DNA of 47,812 bases from an uncultured Spirochaetales bacterium. Its GTDB lineage: Bacteria; Spirochaetota; Spirochaetia; Sphaerochaetales; Sphaerochaetaceae. Every line of letters starts with the position of its first letter. The first letter of the stretch is position 1. Positions 1 to 10,000 of this stretch are shown piece after piece. The DNA lies in NCBI GenBank assembly GCA_944390025.1, contig CALXOK010000013.1:1-47812 (forward strand). Direction: 5' to 3'. The notes under the pieces are model-generated. The model did not search any database. It was not told the origin of the DNA and saw only the letters and a list, made by a program, of their open reading frames with translations. The position numbers were made by a program, and so were the translations under genes.

Positions 1-1
1 A

Positions 2-409
2 ATGTGTCCAGCGGGATGCCTGGCCGGCACAAAGGTGCTCTGGGTGGCAGCCTTAGTCCCAAAGTCTGAAAATGATGCACGGATATGGTACAATCCTATT
101 CACCTGAACCCCGCAGGCTTGCCTGTGGGAGCAGTCAGCCATACGGTTGGTCCTGTCTGGAGAGGAGGAAATCATAACGAGGATGCCTTGCTTCGTTCCT
201 GTTATAAAGCCTGCCTGAGGGAAGCAGAAACGCATTATGTCCGAAGCATAGCATTTCCCCTGATTTCAACTGGAGTCTATGGTTTTCCGAGAGACAGGGC
301 GGCACGTATTGCTCTAGATGTTCTCAAGGATTCTCCGCTGGACATCACAATCGTGTGCTATCTGCCTCAGGAGAGAAAAGAATACGATGAACTGATGCAT
401 TCTGATTGA
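2..409 (+). CDS. Macro-domain protein, 5'-truncated by window edge
   Basis: The C-terminal two thirds is a clear macro domain: HTVGPVWRGG, then a Cys-Tyr pair and SIAFPLISTGVYGFP, the loop that contacts the ADP-ribose phosphates. This family binds ADP-ribose and often removes ADP-ribose or O-acetyl-ADP-ribose esters in the cytoplasm. The reading frame is open to the left edge, so the Met at position 2 need not be the start. The expected N-terminal GDIT and NAAN motifs must lie outside the window or are missing. Residues 1-45 align poorly: GCLAGTK resembles the usual GCPTGxA, but about 20 extra residues precede the HTVGP strand. The domain call is firm; substrate and integrity are not. Confidence 0.8.
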   Translation: MCPAGCLAGTKVLWVAALVPKSENDARIWYNPIHLNPAGLPVGAVSHTVGPVWRGGNHNEDALLRSCYKACLREAETHYVRSIAFPLISTGVYGFPRDRAARIALDVLKDSPLDITIVCYLPQERKEYDELMHSD

Positions 410-460
410 CCAGAGCATCCTGCATTAATAAACTTCTTTCCAAAAATATGGAGTCTGACT

Positions 461-2800
461 ATGAGATTATCTGAACTGGCTACTGGCCAGGATGCTGTCA
501 TAGAAAGTGTGGAGACCCGCGATGTCCCGCTTCGCAAGCATATTCTTGAGATGGGACTCACTCCAGGAGTTGAGGTTTCCCTGCTGAAGACAGCGCCTTT
601 AGGTGACCCGCTTGAGATTCTTGTGCGTGGTTATAACCTCACACTGAGAAAGAGCGAGGCTGAGAATATAAACATAAGCGGCGTACATGCCTCTCATGCT
701 GATGAGGATGAAGAGGTCATCAGGGAGCGGATTAACGCGACTGTCCACCCGAATCTCGGTGAGACACGTCAGCTGTCTGCCAGAAGGAAATCCGGCACTC
801 CGCTTTCGCTTGCCCTTGTCGGTAATCAGAACTGCGGAAAGACGACTCTTTTCAATCAGCTGACCGGAAGCAACCAGCATGTGGGGAATTTCCCCGGTGT
901 CACTGTTGACCGCAAGGATGGAACAGTCCGCGGCCATAAGGAAGTGACGGTGACGGATCTTCCGGGCATTTATTCCCTTGCTCCTTACACTAGTGAGGAA
1001 ATCGTGACAAGGGATTTCATCATCAAGAACAGTATTGACGGAATCATCAATATTGTCGATGCGACCAATATCGAGCGTAATCTTTATCTGACAACACAGC
1101 TGATGGAGCTGGACAAGCCGATGGTTATAGCCCTCAACATGATGGACGAGGTACGTCAGAACGGCGGAACAATCGACATCAATGCGCTTGAAAGCGCCCT
1201 TGGTGTTCCTGTTGTTCCAATATCTGCAAGCAAGAACGAGGGTATCAATGAGCTTGTCGAGCATATAATCAATGTGTCTTTATCCTCCACGCTGCCAAGA
1301 CGAACAGACTTCTGTCTGCCGAACGGCAAGGACAAAGGTGCTGTACACAGGGCCATTCATGCAATCACGCACCTGATTCAGGATCATGCTGAAAGTGCCC
1401 AGTATCCTGTCCGCTTCGCCGCAACGCAGATCTGTCAGGATGACCACCTTGTCATCAATGAACTCAATCTCGATGAAAATGAGAAAGATATGATAGGCCA
1501 TATCCTCACCCAGATGGAGGAGGAATCCGGTCTGGACAGGATGGCTGCAATTGTCGATATGAAGTTCTCATTTATAGAGACTCTTACAAAAGCGGCTGTC
1601 GTGCGCCCTAAAGAGAGCCGCGAGCAGATCAGAAGCCAAAAGGCAGACCGCATTCTGACTGGAAAGTATACTGCGATTCCTGTGTTCATTCTGGTGATGG
1701 GACTCACATTCTTCATCACATTCGGTCCGTTCGGCTCCACGCTTTCCGACCTTCTCGCTCTGGCAATTGAGTCTCTTGGGGCCGTAATCGGCAATGCAAT
1801 GACTTCATTCAAAGTCAATCCGGTTGTAATTTCGCTTGTTGAGGACGGCATTTTCTCCGGAGTAGGAACAGTGCTTTCCTTCATGCCTTATATTGTCATT
1901 CTGTTCTTCTTCCTCTCGCTGCTGGAAGATTCTGGCTATATGGCACGTGTCGCCTTCGTCATGGACCGGATTTTGCGTAAGCTTGGCCTGTCGGGAAGGA
2001 GCTTTGTTCCTATGCTGGTCGGTTTCGGCTGCTCTGTTCCTGCAATAATGTCAACACGCACGCTTCCTTCAGAGCGCGACAGACGGATGACAGTCATGCT
2101 GGTGCCTTTCATGTCATGCTCGGCAAAACTACCGATATACGCCTTCTTCTCGGCGTTCTTCTTTCCCCAGTACGCCGCACTCGTGATGATAGGACTCTAT
2201 TTCGGCGGAATCGTCACAGGAATCATTGTGGCTTTAATCCTGAACCGTTTCTTTTTCAAGGGAGAGGCGGTGCCTTTTGTCATGGAACTTCCCAATTACC
2301 GCCTTCCTTCCTTCGTGCCGGTTGTAAGACTGATGTGGGACAAGGCAAAGGATTTCATCACAAGGGCTTTCACAATCATCTTTGTCGCAAGTCTTGTTGT
2401 CTGGTTCCTCCAGACTTTCGATATCAGGCTGAACGTCGTGACAGACTCGCAGTCCTCTCTGCTTGCGATGCTGGGCTCCCTCGTCGCACCTCTCTTCACG
2501 CCTCTTGGACTGAATGACTGGAGGGTATCAACCGCGCTCTTCACAGGATTCATCGCGAAGGAGAATGTTGTAAGCACTCTTACTATCCTTATTCCAGAAG
2601 CTAATCTCTCGCTTCTCTTCACGCCTCTTACAGCCATGACCTTTCTTGTTTTCTGTCTGCTCTACACACCGTGTGTGGCAGCAGTCAGCGCAATCAGGAG
2701 AGAGATGGGGGCAAAGAGTGCAGCCGTAATTGTCGTCGTGCAGTGCCTCATTGCATATCTTGTGGCACTACTTGTCCATACAACAGGCCTTCTGCTTTAA
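461..2800 (+). CDS. feoB: Ferrous iron transporter, FeoA-FeoB fusion
   Basis: This protein of 779 residues imports Fe2+ across the inner membrane. Residues 1 to about 72 form a FeoA-type SH3-like domain (LSELATGQDAVIESV, then EMGLTPG). A FeoB G domain follows: G1 GNQNCGKTT from residue 121, G3 DLPGIYS, G4 NMMD and G5 SAS. The C-terminal half is the Gate and core membrane region, including GFGCSVPAIMSTRTL and repeated hydrophobic segments. FeoA and FeoB are separate in most bacteria, so the fusion is a lineage variant. The start at 461 is the only Met that keeps the FeoA domain whole. The stop overlaps the convergent endonuclease stop by a few bases. I saw no convincing Fur box in the 51 bases upstream. 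Confidence 0.95.
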   Translation: MRLSELATGQDAVIESVETRDVPLRKHILEMGLTPGVEVSLLKTAPLGDPLEILVRGYNLTLRKSEAENINISGVHASHADEDEEVIRERINATVHPNLGETRQLSARRKSGTPLSLALVGNQNCGKTTLFNQLTGSNQHVGNFPGVTVDRKDGTVRGHKEVTVTDLPGIYSLAPYTSEEIVTRDFIIKNSIDGIINIVDATNIERNLYLTTQLMELDKPMVIALNMMDEVRQNGGTIDINALESALGVPVVPISASKNEGINELVEHIINVSLSSTLPRRTDFCLPNGKDKGAVHRAIHAITHLIQDHAESAQYPVRFAATQICQDDHLVINELNLDENEKDMIGHILTQMEEESGLDRMAAIVDMKFSFIETLTKAAVVRPKESREQIRSQKADRILTGKYTAIPVFILVMGLTFFITFGPFGSTLSDLLALAIESLGAVIGNAMTSFKVNPVVISLVEDGIFSGVGTVLSFMPYIVILFFFLSLLEDSGYMARVAFVMDRILRKLGLSGRSFVPMLVGFGCSVPAIMSTRTLPSERDRRMTVMLVPFMSCSAKLPIYAFFSAFFFPQYAALVMIGLYFGGIVTGIIVALILNRFFFKGEAVPFVMELPNYRLPSFVPVVRLMWDKAKDFITRAFTIIFVASLVVWFLQTFDIRLNVVTDSQSSLLAMLGSLVAPLFTPLGLNDWRVSTALFTGFIAKENVVSTLTILIPEANLSLLFTPLTAMTFLVFCLLYTPCVAAVSAIRREMGAKSAAVIVVVQCLIAYLVALLVHTTGLLL

Positions 2801-3789
2801 ATCAGGCCTGCCATGCGTGCGATGTCTGTGAGACCGAGGATGGAGAAAACCTCCTCCTTGATCTCATAGAAAACCGCATTGAATGTTTCCTGAAGCCTTG
2901 TATTCCCTCCAGTCTCCTGGCTTATCTGTCCTGGAACATAATCTTCAGGAATGCTTGATGAGCTGAACTGCCTGAATGACCAGCGGGATGTGTCTGCACT
3001 GCTTTCGACTATCGACTCAATGTCATCAGGCAGGGCAGGGTAGAAATCAAGTCCTGTAATCTCCTCGACCTCATCCACTGAATACACATAATCCTGAATA
3101 TCATTCTCGCATTTTTCGTTAGGAAGCACGAATCCAATGGCTTTAATATCTGGATCGGTGTAGTCAAGAACGACTTTGTAGTAGCGTTTCGGCACAGCAA
3201 CCTCATTGTCCCCGATTGTCTCATATGGACCGTCTGTGAGGACCGGTCCTGTGACGATGTAGACCTTCTCATTATCCACTGCCATCTGGCGGACAACCGC
3301 CTCAAGGTCGGCCCAGAGACCTCTGTTCAAGGAACCGTTCTGCGGTGACATGTTCGAAAGATAGAATGTGTCGCTCATGGCCTCCGCGGACCATTTGAAG
3401 TCAGCAGCAGGTGCCATATGCCCTCTGTCGTAGCCTGAGCCTCTGTAGTCATCAAGTTCTGCAGAGCCTGTCCTGACAGCAGGATCCTTTCTGAAATCGT
3501 CCTCTCTCTGGGCAACATCGGAAAGAGCCTCATCACGGGTGAGGCAGTATGCGACCCAGCTTGGCTGCTCAGCCTCTTCGTTATAGCTGAGTGTGTACCC
3601 CGTGTGCCGGATAATCTGTTCTCCCTCGACAGGGGATGGCAGCTCTAGGTCTGCAATCTCTCCTGCTGCAGCATTCAGGCTCATCTCCTCCTGTGTCGGC
3701 GTGACAAAGCACAGTGCGATGAAAAGCAGGGCCAGCAGGACCAGCAGGATAATCAGTTTTCTTGTGATATGGCGCTTTTTCTTTGCCAT
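2797..3789 (-). CDS. DNA/RNA non-specific endonuclease, membrane-anchored
   Basis: The 330-residue protein has a basic N-terminus and one hydrophobic segment (about residues 11-30), so it is either anchored or secreted. The core is the NUC1/Serratia nuclease fold: DRGHMAPAAD with general base His124, then YLSNMSPQN, with Asn155 as the likely Mg2+ ligand and Glu163 in the active site. Such enzymes cut DNA and RNA without sequence preference, for nutrient scavenging or DNA processing outside the cytoplasm. AGGAGG lies nine bases before the ATG. The gene overlaps the 3' end of the upstream protease gene by 37 bases, so the two are probably co-transcribed. Confidence 0.9.
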   Translation of the reverse strand: MAKKKRHITRKLIILLVLLALLFIALCFVTPTQEEMSLNAAAGEIADLELPSPVEGEQIIRHTGYTLSYNEEAEQPSWVAYCLTRDEALSDVAQREDDFRKDPAVRTGSAELDDYRGSGYDRGHMAPAADFKWSAEAMSDTFYLSNMSPQNGSLNRGLWADLEAVVRQMAVDNEKVYIVTGPVLTDGPYETIGDNEVAVPKRYYKVVLDYTDPDIKAIGFVLPNEKCENDIQDYVYSVDEVEEITGLDFYPALPDDIESIVESSADTSRWSFRQFSSSSIPEDYVPGQISQETGGNTRLQETFNAVFYEIKEEVFSILGLTDIARMAGLI

Positions 3790-4562
3790 AGATTAGAACC
3801 TCCTAAAAAAATGAGTGCACTCAGCAGGAATATCAGGACAAGCTGGATGATACACAACGCTATGCTTGTCTCTCCTTCAAGGGTGAATATGCTGTCTGTA
3901 TTATATGGGGAAGAAGAGCTGTTCATCACAAGTGCGATGAAAAGGTTGTTTGCCACATGAACTCCCAGACCGGCTTCAAAGCCGGAAAGCCTGATTCCGG
4001 CATAGCATGAAAGAAAGCCGAAGAGAAAATAGTAGAAATAGGCGGCTGTGTTGGCTGCAGTGTGCAGCAGGGTGAAGATGGTGGCACCTGCAAGTGAGAT
4101 TGCAAGGGCTTTAACCCAGGTTGCCTCAAGTTTTTCATATAAGAAAATCCTCGCAAGCATGGCCCTTGTGACAAGCTCTTCACAAAGGCATTGCAACGGA
4201 ATGATGACTATGGAAAGAGTGAACAGGATAATCCGTTCGCTCAGGATTGCCTCATTCAGCTTCACCGGCAGGAACGCAAGCGATAGCGAGAGCACGGCGA
4301 AAGTGACTGTAAAGGGAATAAGAAAGACAGCAGGTCTGATGTGCGGCGCATCTGTAAAAAGCCGCATGATGCCTTTTTTCAGCACAAGAGGGCAGGAAAT
4401 GGCAATCAGGAGGAGAATCAGAAGGTGCGGCAGGTTGAGGACGATGAAAGAGGCCGCTTTCTCAGGAAGAATCATACAGATGACTGCTGACAGAAAGGGA
4501 GTGCAGCAGAGCGAAAAAACGGTTGAGATGAAAATTAGCGCCAGTATGATTACAACATGCAT
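3753..4562 (-). CDS. CPBP-family intramembrane metalloprotease
   Basis: A polytopic membrane protein of 269 residues with several hydrophobic segments. It has the CPBP (Abi/Rce1-like) signature: CEELVTRA with Glu128, Glu129 and Arg133, then LLHTAAN with His167, and HVANN with His202 and Asn residues. These are the expected catalytic and metal-binding positions. Bacterial members cleave or process membrane-bound peptides; the substrate here is unknown. I chose the ATG at 4562 because AGGAAAA lies just upstream and a hydrophobic helix begins at once. An upstream Met would add 36 residues that read into the divergent addB leader. It is followed by the endonuclease with a 37-base overlap. Confidence 0.85.
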   Translation of the reverse strand: MHVVIILALIFISTVFSLCCTPFLSAVICMILPEKAASFIVLNLPHLLILLLIAISCPLVLKKGIMRLFTDAPHIRPAVFLIPFTVTFAVLSLSLAFLPVKLNEAILSERIILFTLSIVIIPLQCLCEELVTRAMLARIFLYEKLEATWVKALAISLAGATIFTLLHTAANTAAYFYYFLFGFLSCYAGIRLSGFEAGLGVHVANNLFIALVMNSSSSPYNTDSIFTLEGETSIALCIIQLVLIFLLSALIFLGGSNLWQRKSAISQEN

Positions 4563-4602
4563 GTTTTCCTGTATTCTAACAGAAAAAAAGAGGAGGAAGA
4601 AC
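4563..4602. promoter_or_regulatory. Divergent intergenic region, CPBP/nuclease and addBA
   Basis: Only 40 bases separate the minus-strand CPBP start at 4562 from the plus-strand addB start at 4603. It holds AGGAGG (4591-4596) for addB and the reverse-strand AGGAAAA for the protease. Both promoters must therefore overlap this space or lie inside the opposite gene. I see no clear -35/-10 pair. Confidence 0.4.
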
Positions 4603-7089
4603 ATGCATGAAGAGCTTTTCAGACTGCTTGACCGGCCTGATACGGTACTCGTGATGCCGACACAGCGCATGACACGTCATCTGGCGATCAGTTATGCGTA
4701 CAGCCGGAAAAAAGCCATTGCATCGGACCGCATCCTGAGTTTTGACACGTTCAGCAGCATGTTTGAGGAACCCCATGGGGACAGGCAGAGGGCCTCTCTT
4801 ATTGTAAGAACGGTCTTTGCCTCCTCGTTTCTGGAGGAGAACAGTGACAGGCTGTCGTATCTTTTCACGGCAGATTATCCACAGGCCATACCACGATTCA
4901 CCTCATTCATTGCATCAATCCTTCCTTCTTTAGGCTGTCAGAATGCCCGTTTCACCAGCAAGGAGCTTTTCAAGGACATCCAGCTGATCCGCTCGTCTTA
5001 TTCTGCTTTTCTCGAGAAGCATTCCTTTTATGAACCTTCCTGGCAGAAGAAAAGCGTTGAATACTTCACAGGCGAAAGAAACCTCTCATACTGTCTTGTC
5101 TGTCCGTCCTGCGAGCCGAACATGATGAGGCTGATGGACACTCTTGGCGAAGTCCCTTTTATTACCAGCTATGAGTGTACGGAGGAAAGAAAGGTCTCTT
5201 TCCTCCTGTACGATAATGAGAAAGCTGAAATCACAGCGCTTTTCGATCAGCTTGAAATGCTATGCGATGAGGGGGTGAGCGGCAGTGACATCGTACTCAC
5301 GTCTCCATCCATTGCCCGGCTGAGACCATACCTTGAGCTTGAGGCGGAAGAGAGGGGAATCCCGCTTTCATTCGAGAAGGATGCAGCCCTTGTTGAAACT
5401 GTTCCCGGCCGCTATCTGAAGCTTATCGGGGAGCTTGCATCCACAGAATATGAATTCTCGGCTCTTGAGAGATTCCTTCTGGATGACAGCTTTCCGTATA
5501 CTCTTGAGATGAAGGATCTCAACATGCGTCTTGTCAGAGGTATGTGCCGTGCCTCCATCTCAAGTGACAGGGAACACCGGCTCCAGTCTGTTCTCAAAGA
5601 CCGGAAGGCCGCAGTCCATTTCAGGACAATACAGTCATACGTTCGCTCCATCACAGGACAGAAGGATTCTTCAAAGGTGCTTTCTGCTCTGCAGGGACTT
5701 ACAAGCTATCTTTTCTCGCAGGATCAGTTCAGAGGTGATGAGGAGGAGAAGAACATATATTCCTTCCTGCTTGATGCCTTTGAGAAGCTGGCTGCTGTCG
5801 CTTCATCACTGGACAGGCCTGCCGGAAATCTTTACTCGCTTTTCATAACGGTCATCTCCTCGATGGACTATGTTTCACAAAAGCGGAAGGAGGGCATTGC
5901 GGTCATGGCCTGGAGCCATGATTACCTGATGCAGGTGCCTCACCGCTTTGTTTTCGCAATGGATGATGAGAAATGTCAGGTTGAAGACAGGGACCTTTCT
6001 TTTCTGGATGACTGTGAGACAGATGGAAGAAAGACATATTCTGCGACAGATGCCCTGATCAGGACCTATCTTGCCTCAGCGGACCACATCCATCTTTCAG
6101 GAAGCAGGGAGACCTGGGACGGGCAGGCAAGCGCTCCTTTCTACTTTATTTCGAGGAATATGGTCGTGGACGTGAAAGGAAAGAGAAGCAAGCGGATCCG
6201 CTCCTGTCAGGTTGATGGCTGGCTTGAAGGACGTTCCGTGAAGGTTCCTGATTCCTCAAAAGACCTCACAAGAGGTCTGAGAAAGAAGGTGGATTTCATC
6301 AGCGCGCTTTCCTATTCTGCAGTCTCAAGTTATGCAAGATGTCCTTTTGCCGCTGCGATGAGGCTCTTTCTCTCGCTTCAGAGTCAGCCATACAGTCCGC
6401 TGGATTACGATGTGATGGAAGCTGGTGTCTTCCTTCACGGTGTGATGCAGACCTTCCTCGACAGGTACACAGGCCTCTGGTTCGAGCACTCAAGAATGGA
6501 TGAGTACAGACAGGAGATCAGAAATATCTTCTTTTCTGAGCTGGAGAAATCATCATTTTCCTCTTTCGTGAGAAAGCGCCTGGAATCAGATACCCTTGAC
6601 GGGCTTGAGTCCTTTGTCTCCCTCCTTGTGGAGAACTATGCTCCGGTACGGGTTCTTGAAACAGAAAATACTGTCACATCGGGTAATCTTACCGGCCGCA
6701 TTGACGCTATATTTGAATCTGGCGGCTCCGCTATGCTTGTCGACTTCAAGACATCCAGCGTGCCCCGTGAGCAGAAGTACCAGTTACTGATGTACAGGAA
6801 GATGCTGTGCGATGAGGGCAGTTTCCAGGTGCCTTTTGACAGGCTGCTTTACTACCGTATCGCTGACAGGGATGGAAAGGGCCATTTCTTCCCTGAAGTT
6901 CCGATGACAAGGGACGGGAAAAACATTGATGAGGAGAAACTCGGGAAGAACATTCATCAGATGGATGAGGCGATAGCATGTACAACAGCCGGCTATGAGA
7001 GCGGGGATTTCCGCACTACCGATGATTACAGGAACTGCACCCATTGTGATTTCAGGAGCATTTGCAGGAGGAGGTATGCGACAGTATGA
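4603..7089 (+). CDS. addB: AddB-type exonuclease subunit of AddAB
   Basis: This protein of 828 residues is the likely partner of AddA in repair of double-strand breaks and RecA loading. Its C-terminal nuclease domain has the AddB iron-sulfur pattern: Cys580, then Cys812-x2-Cys815-x5-Cys821. The PD-(D/E)XK residues are visible in GRIDAI (Asp701) and VDFKT (Asp714, Lys716). The N-terminal half looks like an inactivated helicase: it begins DTVLVMPTQRMTRHLA and has no GxGKT loop. At 828 residues it is shorter than the roughly 1,160-residue Bacillus AddB. The ATG at 4603 follows AGGAGG by six bases; an upstream in-frame Met at 4048 would run through the divergent gene. The stop overlaps the addA start as ATGA. 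Confidence 0.88.
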   Translation: MHEELFRLLDRPDTVLVMPTQRMTRHLAISYAYSRKKAIASDRILSFDTFSSMFEEPHGDRQRASLIVRTVFASSFLEENSDRLSYLFTADYPQAIPRFTSFIASILPSLGCQNARFTSKELFKDIQLIRSSYSAFLEKHSFYEPSWQKKSVEYFTGERNLSYCLVCPSCEPNMMRLMDTLGEVPFITSYECTEERKVSFLLYDNEKAEITALFDQLEMLCDEGVSGSDIVLTSPSIARLRPYLELEAEERGIPLSFEKDAALVETVPGRYLKLIGELASTEYEFSALERFLLDDSFPYTLEMKDLNMRLVRGMCRASISSDREHRLQSVLKDRKAAVHFRTIQSYVRSITGQKDSSKVLSALQGLTSYLFSQDQFRGDEEEKNIYSFLLDAFEKLAAVASSLDRPAGNLYSLFITVISSMDYVSQKRKEGIAVMAWSHDYLMQVPHRFVFAMDDEKCQVEDRDLSFLDDCETDGRKTYSATDALIRTYLASADHIHLSGSRETWDGQASAPFYFISRNMVVDVKGKRSKRIRSCQVDGWLEGRSVKVPDSSKDLTRGLRKKVDFISALSYSAVSSYARCPFAAAMRLFLSLQSQPYSPLDYDVMEAGVFLHGVMQTFLDRYTGLWFEHSRMDEYRQEIRNIFFSELEKSSFSSFVRKRLESDTLDGLESFVSLLVENYAPVRVLETENTVTSGNLTGRIDAIFESGGSAMLVDFKTSSVPREQKYQLLMYRKMLCDEGSFQVPFDRLLYYRIADRDGKGHFFPEVPMTRDGKNIDEEKLGKNIHQMDEAIACTTAGYESGDFRTTDDYRNCTHCDFRSICRRRYATV

Positions 7090-10000
7090 GTGACAGGAAG
7101 GATTTTCTTTACGGCATGCTGTCACGTATGCCTCATGGCAGGATGCTGGATGCTGACCAGTGTGAGGCCGTTCTCAGTGATGTCAACACAGTTGTAAGCG
7201 CAGGTGCCGGAAGCGGCAAGACAACTGTGCTGTCAATACGTTTTCTCCGTCTTCTTGCTGAGAAGAAAGCCCGTCCAGATGAGATTCTGACGCTGACATT
7301 CACCCGTAAGGCGGCTCTTGAGATGAGCGAGAGGATAAAGTTGCTTGTCACGCACTGTGACGATGTGAGCGATGAGGACAGGAAGCTGATGGCACGCGCC
7401 CAGATTTCCACGCTCGATTCCTTTGCCCGTCAGATTGTGAGTCTGGACTGCACGCGTTATGGAATCGCCCGCGATTTCACAATCGAGGATGACAGAAGCC
7501 GGAATATTAAGACAAGGCGGCTGGCTGATGCATTCCTGTCGGATGAGAGCAACAGTGAGATGACTTCTCTTCTTGCTGGAATCTACTCGCCATCTGAAGT
7601 GACGGACCGCTTCTTCTGTGCAGTGGAGAGAAACGTGTGGATGGGCTGTTCTTACAGCGCACAAGAGACATCCTCCTGGATGGATGAGCAGATCAGGAGC
7701 CTTGAAGAAGAGGCCCGCCTTTGCTGTCTCGACATCCTCTGTGCCCTTGAGAAGGAGAATCTCAAAAGCGGACCGGCTGAGACGGTCAGACTGCTGAAAT
7801 CATATATTGAGGATGGCCTTGTTGTCCCTGACGGCAGTCCCCGGCTCACAAAGGTCTCGATAAGAGGGGATTCCGGCATATATGTCGATGAGTGGAACAG
7901 GGCCTATCCTCAGTACAAGGCTCTCAATGAATACCTTTCATCAGCACACAGGCATCTTCTGCAACAGGCGGTGGAGAAGTTCGCATCAATGCTCATTGAG
8001 GAAAAAAGGAAGACATCTGTCCTCAGCTTTTCCGATGTGAGCCATATGGCACTCGACATCCTGAAACACAACACTCAGGTCCGCTCTTATTTCAAGTCAC
8101 GTTTCAAGTACATCATGATTGATGAATTCCAGGACAACAACAGCATTCAGCGTGACATGCTCTTCCTGCTTGCCGAGAAGAATGATGAATGCTGTGAGGA
8201 TAATGTACCTGATGTGCATCATCTTGAGAAATCAAAACTGTTCTTTGTAGGCGATGAGAAGCAGAGTATCTACCTTTTCCGCGGAGCGGATGTATCGGTC
8301 TTCCGCCGGCTTCAGGAAGAGATTGCCTCGGCAGGAGGCCGCCTGATTTCCCTGACAACCAACTACAGGAGCTCAAGCGTTCTCATCGGCCACTTCAACC
8401 GTGTCTTCTCATCGGTTTTCTCTTGCGCCGGCGAAAGCTGGGAGGCCCGGCATGAAGACACACGCTGTCCGGGCGCAGATGATGCTGAGGGCAGCATCAC
8501 GCTTTACTGGCAGGACAAGGATACCGTCAGGACTGACTGGCCGGACATGAGCCCTGATGAGGCAGAGGCCGCAGCTGTGGCTTCGCTTGTGAAGAGAATG
8601 CTTGAAAGCGATGACTATCTTGTGAATGGCAGAAGGCCGGGTGAAGATGACATCGCGATTCTCTTCCAGAAGACAAGCTATCAGGTTTCCTTTGAGATAG
8701 CACTGAAAAGACTTGGAATCAGCTATCAGACAGGTGTCACGAAGAGTCTCATGCAGCAGGCTGTGTGCGGAGATTTCTACAGCCTCCTGCAGTACGTCGT
8801 CTATCCGGATGACAGACTTGCGTATACAGCGCTCTTGAGAAGTCCCTTCGCCCGTCTTTCAGACAATGCCGTCCTGAGTCAGAAAAAGGAAGGATGGCAG
8901 GAAAGCCTTGATGGGGATGACAGGGCGAAGCTTGAGCGTTTCGATGCCTTCATCTCGATGATGAGAGATCTTGCTTTCCGTGTTCCTCTTTCCCGTCTTC
9001 TGTCCGCAGCTTATTACAAGGGAGGCTACTACGCTTATCTTCACAGCCGTGATGACTGGGCCGGGTTCGAGGAGCACTACGAATACCTGAGTGCATATGC
9101 AGTCTCATTCGACAAGGCAGGACTCTCCCTGACTGACTATATAGCCTTCCTGCGTGACCGTCTTGCAAGCAGGCAGCGTCTGGATGAGGTTTCTTTCCTC
9201 AGACAGGAGAAGCGTGGTGTCCAGCTGATGACTGTCCACAGTGCCAAGGGCCTTGAGTTCCCTGTCGTCATACTCGCAAGCTGTGCAATCCGGGACAAGG
9301 TGGCAGAGAACAGCTGTGTATTCTCTTACAAAGACCGCCTTGTCGCGACGGAAAACAGGTATCTTGCCTCCTTCCTTGACTCTCAGCGCCGGCTCCGGGA
9401 AGATGCCGAGGCAAAGAGACTTCTGTATGTTGCCATGACAAGGGCACGCACCCATCTTGTCATCAGCGGGATAGTGGACTGGACAGGCAAGGGGGAACTG
9501 AGCGCAAACAACGGCATCTATTTCAATTCCTACCTCAGGGCAGCAGGATTCACTCAGGAAGGAGAGACGGACCTTGATGAAATACGCTGTCTGAGGATGG
9601 CACTCCCGTCTGAAGAGGCCGTGCCTCATACCCGTCTTGAGGCTGATAATCTTAACAGGCTTGCTGATAACTTCACTTCCTCTTCCTTCACATTCCGCCA
9701 GATGACAGCAAAACCGAGCGGTATGGATGATGCTGAAGAAGCGGATGTGACAGTACTTCCATCATTCCCTGCAGACGGACTTTACCCGGATGCGGATGAC
9801 AGCGCTGAGGCCGGCACTGCAGTACATGCCTATCTTGAACTGAGCATGAATGGGGAGAACCCTGAAGCGGCCTTTGACAGTCCGCTTTTCAAAGGTGCTG
9901 ATGGCAGGGCAGTGAGAAAGGACCTTGCTGACATGGCTGAAGGCTTCCTTTCATCACAGCTTTGCCAGAAGATAAAGAAGTATCCTTACAGAACTGAATA

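Noticed and set aside
599..1264. Long open frame on the minus strand inside feoB
   Set aside because: It lies wholly inside a certain feoB coding region and its translation resembles no protein; it is an antisense shadow.
4048..4602. Extended N-terminus of AddB
   Set aside because: It would run back through the divergent protease gene, while a strong AGGAGG precedes the ATG at 4603.
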